Assembly: GCF_900115345.1 (NCBI RefSeq) | Contig: NZ_FOWC01000019.1 | Coordinates: 62,001 to 126,000 of the forward strand | Reading direction: 5' to 3' | Origin: Amycolatopsis rubida | GTDB lineage: Bacteria > Actinomycetota > Actinomycetes > Mycobacteriales > Pseudonocardiaceae | Length of the DNA stretch: 64,000 bases | The notes under the pieces: generated by a model | Seen by the model: only the letters and a program-made list of their open reading frames with translations | What the model was told of the DNA's origin: nothing | Databases searched by the model: none | Translations under genes and position numbers: made by a program | Shown here: positions 9,932-19,300 of the stretch, in pieces | Layout: every line of letters begins with the position of its first letter | Numbering within the stretch: the first letter of the stretch is position 1

Positions 9932-12900
9932 ACGCCTCTGCCGAGTCTGTTGTGGACACTCCGGAGTTTCTCGCGGAGCTGCGCGGCAAAGGGATCACCG
10001 TCGCCGCCGAGGGCGATCGGCTGCGCTGCTCCGCGCCGCACGGCGTCCTCACCGCGGAGCTTCGCGCGGAAATCGCCGCGCGCAAACCGGAGATCCTCCG
10101 CGAACTGCGCGACGCCGGAACGATCCCGGCGCTCGGCAGGACGCGGTTCCCGTTGTCCTTCGGCCAGGAACGGCTGTGGCTGTCCCACCGGTTCCACCCC
10201 GAAGCCAGCGCGTACAACCTCCCGCTGCGCGTCCGGCTGACCGGAACGCTGGCCGTGCCCGCTCTGCGCACGGCACTGGGCGGCCTGGTCCGCAGGCACG
10301 CCGTGCTCCGCACGCGCTACCCGGTCGTGGACGGGCAACCGGTCGCCGAGGCGGATCCTGCCCTCGGTTGCCCGGAGCTGCCGCTGGTGGACCTCGTCGG
10401 CGTTCCCGCGTCGCGGGCGAGCCGCCGGATGGCCGCCGCGCTGGCGACCCGGCCGTTCGACCTGGCGACCGGTCCGGTGCTGCGGGCCGTGCTGTTCCGG
10501 CGGCGCCCGGAAGACCACGACCTGGTACTGGTCCGCCAGCACATCGCGAGCGACGGGTGGTCGCTGGGAATCCTGCTGGCCGACCTCGCCGAGCTGTACC
10601 GCGCGCACTCCGGCGGGACGCCCGCGCGGCTGGCCGGTCTCGCCGTGCAGTACGGCGATTTCGCGGCCTGGCAGCGAAATCGGGCCGAAACCCCGGAATT
10701 CGCCGAGCGCCTCGCCCGGTGGACCGCCGCGCTCGCGGGCGCGCCCGCCCGGCTGGACCTGCTGGGCCGTGCGTCCGCCGCGGAAACCGGCCGCCCGGCC
10801 GGGCTGGTGCGGTCCCGGGTCGGCGAAGAGCTTTCGGGCCGGCTCCGGCGGCTGGCCGCCCAGCGGCGCATGACCCTGTTCCCGGTCCTGCTCGCCGGGT
10901 TCGCGCTGGCGGTGAGCAGCCTCGCCGGACAGCGCGATCTGGTGATCGGCGCTCCGGTGGCGGGCCGCACCCGGCGCGAACTGCTGCCGCTGGCCGGATG
11001 TTTCGCGAACCTGCTGCCGCTGCGGATCGACCTGTTCGGCGACCCGGGTTTCGCGGAGCTGGCGGCCCGGGCGGGCGCAGTCGTCCGACAGGGGCTCGAC
11101 GACCAGGAGGTGCCCTTCGAGCGGATCGTCGAGGCGGTGCGCCCGGAACGGTCGTTCGCCGACACCCCGCTCGTCCAGCTCGCCTTCGCGTTCCAGAACA
11201 CTCCCGCGCCGCACATCGCGTTGCCCGGGCTCGCCGCGGCCGTGCTGCCTTCGCCGCCGGTCTCGGCGAAGTTCCCGCTCACCATGACGGTGTCTCCCGA
11301 AACCGAGGGGCTGGACCTGGAACTGGAGTTCGACGAGACCCGCCTGCACCCCGCGACGGCGGCCGAGATCGTGACCCGGACGGTGACCGCGCTGGAACAC
11401 GCGAGCGCGGAGCCGGACCGGCCGGTGTCGGAGATCCGCTGGACCGCGGCGGTTCCGTCCGGGCCGGTCGCCGAGGCTCCCGCCGGAAGCGGGTGCCTGC
11501 ACGAGGAATTCGAGCGGATCGCCGCCGCGCGACCGGACGCGGTGGCGGTCAGCGACGGCGGGCGCCAGGTCAGCTACCGGGAACTCGACCGGCGCGCCAA
11601 CGGACAGGCGCGGGCCCTGCGGGCCCGGGGCGTCGGCCGGGAATCCCTGGTCGGGTTGTGCGCGCGGCCGTCGATCGACCTGGTGACCGGGATGCTGGCG
11701 ATCCTCAAGGCGGGCGCGGCCTACGTCCCGCTGGACCCGGCGGATCCGCCCCGGCGACGGGCGGAACTGGCCGCCGCGGCGGGGATCTCGGTGCTGCTGA
11801 CCCGGCCGGAGGTGCGGCACGCGCCGGACCTCGGCGTCGAGGTTCTGCACATCGACGGGGCAGGGAACCGCGCGCCGGTCCGGGCGCCGGTGAGCCCGGG
11901 CAATCTGGCCTACGTCGTGTTCACCTCGGGGTCGACCGGCGCGCCCAAGGGCGTGCTGGTCAGCCACGCCGGAATCACCTCGGTGCTGGCCGGGTGCCGG
12001 GCCGCGCTGCCGGAGCTGCGCGGACGGCAGACCTGGGCGATGCTGCATTCCCCGGCGTTCGACTTCTCCGCCTGGGAGATCTGGGGCGCGCTGACCGGCG
12101 GGGACCGGCTGCTGATCGTGCCGCCGGAGGTCGTCCGCGCCCCGGACGAGCTGGGTGCGGCGCTGCTGGCCGAGCGGGTCAGCGTGCTGAGCCAGACCCC
12201 GGGGGCGTTCCGCGCCCTGCTGCCCGCCGCGCCGCGGCGCGGCCTGCCGCTGTCCGTAGTCGTCTTCGGCGGCGAATCCTGCGAAGTGGCGAGGCTCGCG
12301 CCCTGGTTCGACCGGCACGGCGACCAGGCTCCGGTCCTGGTCAACATGTTCGGCATCACCGAGACCACGGTGCACGTCACCGTCCGCCGCTTGCGGCAGG
12401 CCGACATCGCGGGTCCGGTCGCCAGCCCGCTGGGGCGGGCGCTGCCCGGCCAGCGGGTCGAAGTCCTCGCCCCGGAAGGACATGCGCTGCCGGTCGGCGG
12501 CCAAGGCGAACTGGTGGTGAGCGGAGCGGGGGTGGCGCGGGGCTATCTCGGCCGTCCCGGGCTGACCGCGGACCGCTTCCGGCCCGGGCCGCACCGGCCG
12601 GGCGCGCGCAGGTATCACTCCGGCGACCTCGTCCGGGTCCTGCCCGGCGACCTCGACTACCTGGGCCGGATCGACAAACAGGTGTCCCTGCGCGGGTTCC
12701 GGGTGGAGCCCGCCGAAGTGGAGGCCGCCGTGCTGGCGCATCCCGGCGTCCGCGACTGCGCGGTGGTCCCGCACGGCTCGGGCGACCGGCGGCAGCTGGT
12801 CGCGTACCTCGTCGCCGAGCCGGGGACGACGGTTTCGGAGCTGTCGAGCGGAGCGCTGCGGGATTTCCTGTCGGACGCGCTTCCGCGCTATCTGGTCCCC

Positions 12901-13317
12901 GCCCGCTCGGTCGTGCTGGACCGGATTCCGCTGACCAGGAACGGGAAACTCGACTCGGCGGCGCTGCCCGAACCGCCGGGGGAACCGGACGGGCCGCGCG
13001 GGCGGGCCCCGGTCACCCCGACCGAGAGGACCGTCGCCGGGCTGCTCGCCGAGGTGCTCGGCTGGCCCGGCCCCGCCGGGATCGGCGGACAGGACAACTT
13101 CTTCGACCTCGGCGGCGATTCGCTGCTCGTCACCCGGCTCCACTTCCGGCTGGTCGCCGAGTTCGGGATCGACCTGCCGGTGCGGAAGGTGTACCAAGCG
13201 CCGGACGTCGAGGCGCTGGCCGCCACGGTGGACCGGCTCCGGGCCGAGCGGCGCCGCGACCTGGTCCGGGAAGCGCTGCGGCAGGCCGAAGCCGCCGGAC
13301 GGGAGGAGGCGCGATGA
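9928..13317 (+). CDS. blmVII: Bleomycin-type NRPS BlmVII: docking-C-A(Thr)-PCP
   Basis: An NRPS module of 1129 residues that accepts the polyketide from BlmVIII and adds threonine. Residues 1-60 resemble a TubC-type N-terminal docking domain (ELRGKGITV and KPEILRELR segments), as expected at a PKS-to-NRPS handover. The condensation domain has QHIASDG in place of HHxxxDG: the first His is Gln, and the catalytic second His and the Asp are kept. The adenylation domain carries FTSGSTGAPKG, and its specificity residues read DFWSVGMVHK, a threonine-type code. The carrier domain has LGGDSL with Ser1065. The start is a GTG overlapping the PKS stop (GTGA), and the stop overlaps the next ATG. An ATG at 9950 lies in another frame and is not used. 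Thr assignment and bleomycin context agree. Confidence 0.94.
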   Translation: MNASAESVVDTPEFLAELRGKGITVAAEGDRLRCSAPHGVLTAELRAEIAARKPEILRELRDAGTIPALGRTRFPLSFGQERLWLSHRFHPEASAYNLPLRVRLTGTLAVPALRTALGGLVRRHAVLRTRYPVVDGQPVAEADPALGCPELPLVDLVGVPASRASRRMAAALATRPFDLATGPVLRAVLFRRRPEDHDLVLVRQHIASDGWSLGILLADLAELYRAHSGGTPARLAGLAVQYGDFAAWQRNRAETPEFAERLARWTAALAGAPARLDLLGRASAAETGRPAGLVRSRVGEELSGRLRRLAAQRRMTLFPVLLAGFALAVSSLAGQRDLVIGAPVAGRTRRELLPLAGCFANLLPLRIDLFGDPGFAELAARAGAVVRQGLDDQEVPFERIVEAVRPERSFADTPLVQLAFAFQNTPAPHIALPGLAAAVLPSPPVSAKFPLTMTVSPETEGLDLELEFDETRLHPATAAEIVTRTVTALEHASAEPDRPVSEIRWTAAVPSGPVAEAPAGSGCLHEEFERIAAARPDAVAVSDGGRQVSYRELDRRANGQARALRARGVGRESLVGLCARPSIDLVTGMLAILKAGAAYVPLDPADPPRRRAELAAAAGISVLLTRPEVRHAPDLGVEVLHIDGAGNRAPVRAPVSPGNLAYVVFTSGSTGAPKGVLVSHAGITSVLAGCRAALPELRGRQTWAMLHSPAFDFSAWEIWGALTGGDRLLIVPPEVVRAPDELGAALLAERVSVLSQTPGAFRALLPAAPRRGLPLSVVVFGGESCEVARLAPWFDRHGDQAPVLVNMFGITETTVHVTVRRLRQADIAGPVASPLGRALPGQRVEVLAPEGHALPVGGQGELVVSGAGVARGYLGRPGLTADRFRPGPHRPGARRYHSGDLVRVLPGDLDYLGRIDKQVSLRGFRVEPAEVEAAVLAHPGVRDCAVVPHGSGDRRQLVAYLVAEPGTTVSELSSGALRDFLSDALPRYLVPARSVVLDRIPLTRNGKLDSAALPEPPGEPDGPRGRAPVTPTERTVAGLLAEVLGWPGPAGIGGQDNFFDLGGDSLLVTRLHFRLVAEFGIDLPVRKVYQAPDVEALAATVDRLRAERRRDLVREALRQAEAAGREEAR

Positions 13318-16300
13318 CCGCCCGCACGGCGCGGAGCATCGTCGACATCGCCCGCGCGCACGCCGAAACCGCGCCCGGCCGTCCCGCGTACCTTTTCCTC
13401 GCCGACGGGACGACCGAATCGGCGAGCCGTGACTTCGGCGGCATCGATCGGCGGGCCAGGGCGATCGCGGCGGAACTCGCGGCGCGCGGATGCCGGGGCG
13501 AGCGGGTGCTGATCGCGTACCCGTCGAGCATGGAGTACGTCGAATCCTTCCTCGGCTGCCTGTACGCGGGAAGCGTCGCGGTGCCGTGCGATGCGGGACA
13601 GAGCGGGCCCGGCGCGGAACGGCTCGCCGCGATCCGCGCGGACGCCCGGCCCGCGCTGGCGCTGTGCCTGCCGGAGAACGACGCGGAGCCGCTGACCGGA
13701 CTGCCCCGGCTCGACGTGCGCACCGTGCCCGACGACGCGGCGGAAAGCTGGACCGATCCCGGAGCCCGTTCCGGCGATCTCGCGTTCCTGCAGTACACCT
13801 CCGGGTCCACGCGGACGCCGAGCGGCGTTCTGGTCACCCAGGCCAACATCCTCGCCAACGAGCACGCGATCGAGGTGGCCTGCGGCAACGACCGGGATTC
13901 CGCTTTCGTCGGCTGGCTGCCGCTGTTCCACGACATGGGGCTGATCGCGAACCTGCTGCAGCCGTTGTACCTCGGCTCCCGCTCGGTGCTGATGCCGCCG
14001 GACGCTTTCCTGCGGGCTCCGCTCGCGTGGCTGCGCGCGGTGGACAAGTACCGGGCCCGGGTCAGCGGCGGCCCGAACTTCGCGTACGAGCTGTGCTTGC
14101 GGCGCATCGGCGAGGAGGACCGGGCGGGGCTGGACCTCTCGGACTGGGCGGTGGCCTACAACGGCGCGGAACCGGTCCGGCACGACACGATGCGCCGGTT
14201 CGGCGAGGGGTTCCGCGCGGCGGGTTTCGCGCCGACGGCGCACTTTCCCTGCTACGGCCTGGCCGAGGCGACCTTGATCGTGGCGTCGGCCCCGGTGGCG
14301 GAGGAGCCGTCGACGCTCCGGGCCGACCCGGCCGGACTCCGCCGCGGCACGGTCGCCCCGGTGCCCTCGGACGAGCCGGGCAGCACCCTGGTCAGCAGCG
14401 GGTATCCGGTGGCCGGCACGGAGGCGCGGCTGGTCGACCCGGAGACCCGCGAGCCGGTGCCGGACGGCCGGATCGGCGAGGTCTGGTTGCGGGGCGGCGG
14501 AATCGCGGCCGGGTACTGGAACCGGCCCGCGGAGACCGAGGAGAGCTTCGGCGCGCACCTCGCCGGGACCGGGGACTCGCCGTGGCTGCGGACCGGGGAC
14601 CTCGGCTTCCTGCTGGCGGGCCAGCTCTATCTCACCGGACGGCGCAAGGATCTCGTCGTCATCCGCGGGGAGAACCACTTCCCGCAGGATGTGGAGTACA
14701 CCGCCGAGCGCGCGGACCCGGCCCTCCGGCGTTCCTGCTGCGCGGCGATCCCGGTGGACTTCGACGGCGCCGAAGAGCTGGTGCTGTGCTGCGAACTCGC
14801 TTCTCCGGGCAGCGAGCCGGATCTTCCCGCGATCGCCGCGCGGGTCCGGCGGGCGATCGCGCTGCGGCACGGGGTCGAAACCCGCCTCGTCGTGTTCGTG
14901 GCCAAGGGCGGCGTGCCGAAGACGACGAGCGGCAAGGTGCGCAGGCAGCGCTGCCGTCAGTCCTATCTGGACGGTGAGCTGCCGGTGCTCGGCGCCGTCG
15001 GCGCCCGCCGGGCCGAGATCCCGGAACTGCCGAGCCGCGCGGAACTCGCGGTGGCCGGGCCCGAGGGCCGGGCGGCGGTGCTGGCGGACGCGATCGGCCG
15101 GGTCGCGGCGGCGCTGGCCGGGATCAGCGTTTCCGTCCGGCCGGACGAACCGCTGGTACGGCTCGGGCTCGACTCCCTGGGCGCAACCGAACTGCGGCAC
15201 CGGGTCCAGCGGCGGTACCGGGTGGACCTCGGCGCCAGCGCGCTGGCCGCCGCACCGGACGACCTCGCCGCGCGAGTGCTGGCCGGTGCGGTCGATGCCC
15301 CGGTGGCTCCCGGCGCCGGCGACCGCTATCCGCTGACCGAGGGCCAGGAAGCCCTGTGGTTCGAACACGAACTCGACCCCGGCGGCGCTGCTTACACGCT
15401 CGCCAGAGTGCTGCGCTTCGACGGACCGCTCGACGTCGCGGCCCTGCGCCGCGCGGTGGACACGGTCGTCGCGCGGCATCCGGCGCTGCGCACCAGATTC
15501 CCGGTCCGCGACGGCAGGCCGTGGTGCGAGCCGGTGCCGGCCGGACCGCGTCTTCAGGTGCTCGACGTGCCCGGCGAAGACCTCGCGGCCCGGCTGCTCG
15601 ACCTCGCCGAGCGGCCGTTCGACCTGAGCGCGGCGCCGCCGTTCGCCGCGACGCTGCTGCGCCGGGACGAACGCACCCACCTGCTCGTGCTGACCGCGCA
15701 CCACCTCATCGCCGACCTGTGGTCGTTCCTGGTCCTGCTCGGCGAGCTGCGGACGGCCTACGAGGCGGGGATCCCGGCGAGCCTGCCGGAAAGCCGGAAC
15801 CCGCACGCTTTCGCGCTGGCTGTCGCGAAGGACTACGCGGACTCCCCGGCGTACCTCAGGGACCGGGACTTCTGGCGCGAGACGCTGGCGGACGCGCCGC
15901 CGGGCCTCGCTCTGCCCGCCGACCGCTCCCACTCGCCCGGCCGTGACTTCCGCGGCTCCACTGTGGACTTCCGGCTGCCGCCCGGGCTGGTCCGGGAACT
16001 GCGCGCGCTGGCCAGGGATTCGTCCTGCACGTTGTTCACCGTCCTGCTCGCGGCGTACCGGACCTTGCTGCACCGCTGCACCGGTCAGCCGGACCTGGTC
16101 CTCGGCACCCTCCTCGCCGGACGGGACAGCGCCGAACTCGCCGGGGCCGTCGGCTACTTCGTCAACCCGGTCCCGCTCCGCTCCCGCTGTTCGCGCGCGA
16201 CCTCGTTCCGCGCGCTGCTCGCGGACACCGGAAACCTGGTGCGCGAAGCGGTCGAGCACGGCCGGTATCCCTTCCGGCAGCTGGTCACGGAGCTGGCTCC

Positions 16301-19300
16301 GGCCCGGGACGCCGGTCGCGCCACCCTGGTGCAGAGCCAGTTCGTGCTCCAGCAGGAGTACGGCGAACCGGACGAGGGGCTGTTCGCGCTGGCGCGGGGC
16401 GGCACGGGACAGACCGGGTTCGGGGCGGCGACCGTCTCGCCGGTCGAGGTGCCCCGCCGCTGGTCGCAGCTCGACCTGAGCCTGAGCATGGCCCGGCTGG
16501 GCGGCGAGCTGACCGGCCGCTGGGAGTACCGCACCAGCCTGTTCGACGCCGCCACGGTGTCGGCGATGTCCGCGCACTTCACCGAGCTGCTGCGCGCCGC
16601 GGTCGCGGAACCGGACCGGCCAGTCGCGTCGATCGCGGTGCCGGACACCGAAAAAGACGGGTGGGGCCGGGTCCGCTACCGGCCTGATCCCGGGGGCTTG
16701 CACCGGCTCGCGGCCGCGGCGGCGAGCGCGAAACCGGACACGACGGCCGTGCTCGCGCCGGACGCCGCCGGCGGCTGGACCCAGCTCAGCCACGGCGCGC
16801 TGCACCGGGCGGCGACCGGAGCGGCGGCCGGGCTGCGCGCGCTCGGCGCCCGGCCGGGCGAGCCGGTCGCGGTGCTGCACCGGCGCCGCGCCGCGCTGCC
16901 GATCGCCTATCTCGCCGTGCTGCACGCCGGATGCGCGGTGCTGCCGCTCGATCCGGACGACCCCGCGCCCCGGCACGCCGTGCTGCTTTCCGGCAGCGGA
17001 GCCAGATTCCTGCTCACCGACGGCGAATCGCGGGACCGGGCCGCCGCGTTGCCGGTGCGGGCCCTGGACACCGCGGAGCTGGCCCGGAGCACCGGCGGCC
17101 GGTATTCGGCTCGGGTCCATCCGGAGCAGCCCGCGTACCTGCTCCACACCTCCGGTTCCACCGGGACGCCCAAGGGCGTGCTCGTCCCGCATCGCGGCAT
17201 CGTCAACCGGTTGTGCTGGGCGCAAGAGCACTTCCGGCTCCGCGCCGGCGAACGGGTGCTGCACAAGACCCCGGTGGGATTCGACGTCTCGTGGTGGGAA
17301 CTGTGCTGGCCGCTGATCGCGGGCGGCACCGTCGTTCTCGCGCCGCCCGGCCTGCACCGCGATCCGCAGGGGCTGGCCGGCTTCGTCGCCCGCGCCGGAA
17401 TCGGCACCGCCCACTTCGTGCCGAGCCTGCTCGGCCCGTTCCTCGCCGAAGCGGCCCGACTCGGCCCGGGCGCGTCCCCGCTGCGCCGGGTGCTCTGCAG
17501 CGGAGAGGAACTGCCCGCCGCGGCCAGGACCCGGTTCCACGAGGTGTTCGGCGCGGGAACCGAACTCCACAACCTCTACGGCCCGACCGAGGCGTCGATC
17601 GACGTCACCGCCTGGCGCTGCACGCCGTCCGAGGACGGCCCGGTGCCGATCGGCCTGCCGATCAGCAACACCTCGGCCCGGGTGCTCGACGACCGGCTCG
17701 CTCCCGTCCCGCGGCCGGTTCCCGGCGAACTGTTCCTCGGCGGCGACTGCCTCGCCACCGGTTACGCCGGACGTCCGGGGCAGACCGCGGCGGCGTTCCT
17801 GCCGGACCCGTCCGGCACGGGCGGCCGGATCTACCGCACCGGCGACCGGGCCCGCCGCCGGGCGGACGGCGCGCTGATCTTCCTCGGCCGGACCGACCAG
17901 CAGGTGAAACTGGGCGGCCACCGGATCGAACTCGGCGAAGTGGCCGAACTGCTCCGTGCCCAGCCGGAGGTCGCCGACGCCGCGGCGGTGGTCCGGGACG
18001 GCCGCCTGGTCGGCTATGTCAGCGGGCCGGCGGCCCCGGCCGTGCTGCGCGAACGGCTGCGCCGGACGGTGCCCGCCCACCTGATCCCGGCCCAGCTCGT
18101 TCCGGTCGACGCGCTGCCGGTCACCCCGAGCGGCAAGCTGGACCGGCGAGCACTTCCGGCACCGGCGCCGGAACCGCTGCCGGGCACGGCGCGGACCGGA
18201 ACCGAACGCCGCCTCGCCGAACTGTGGGCACAGCACCTCGGCGGGCCCGCGGTCGACGTGCACACCGACTTCTTCACCCTCGGCGGCGACTCGATCCTGG
18301 CGATCCGGATCGCCGCGGCGGCGAGAGAGACCGGGTCCGGTTTCACCGTGCCCGAACTGCTGGCCAACCCCACCGTCGCCGCACTGGCCGCCCACCTCGA
18401 CGCGCAGCCGGAAACCGTTGCCCCGGAACCGGAAGCGACCCTGCCGCCGTTCGCGTTGTGCCCGGAGCTGGCCGGACGCGCGGGACTGGACGACGCGTAT
18501 CCGGTCTCGATGGCGCAGCGGGCCGTCCTGGCGCACCGGGACAACGACCCCGGGTACGAGGTGTACGCGACCAGCGTGGCGGTGGCCCTCCCGCTGGCTC
18601 CCGCCGCGCTGGCGCGGGCCGTTCGCGAGGTGCTGGCCCGGCATCCGTACCTGCGGTCCTCTTTCGACCTCGCCGGTCAGGCGGAACCGGTGCAGCTGGT
18701 GTGGTCGGCGGTGCCCCGGCTGCCGGTCGAGGTGGTGGACCTGCGCGCCGATCCGGCCCGCGAGGAACGCTTCGCCGCGTGGCTGGCCGCCGAGCGCAAG
18801 CGGCAGTTCGACCTGGACCACGGGCCGCTCGTGCGGTTCACCGCGCACGACGACGGGGCCGGTTTCCGTCTCACCGTCAGCAGTTTCGCCCTCGACGGCT
18901 GGTGCACCGCGCTCGTGCTCACCGAGGTGCTGCGCGGATACCGGGCGGCCGCGCGCGGGGAGAGCTGGGATCCGGCGCCGCCGAGCGTCGGCTACGCGGA
19001 CTTCGTCGAACTGGAACGCGCCGCGATGCGCTCGCCGGAACAACGGGAGTTCTGGGCGGCGGAACTGCGCGGCGCCCGGCCGTCCGCGCTGCCGTACCGG
19101 GCGCCGGAGGCGAGGGGGCCGGTGCTGCAGCAGCGGATCGTGCTGGAGATCGGCGACGAGGTCCGGGACGGGCTCGGCGCGCTCGCCGCCGAACTCGGCG
19201 TGGGGCTCAAGCACGTCCTGCTCGGCGTGCACCTGCGGGTGGTGCGGTCGCTGACCGGGTCCGCGGACGCGATCACCGGACTGGAGACCAACGGAAGGCC

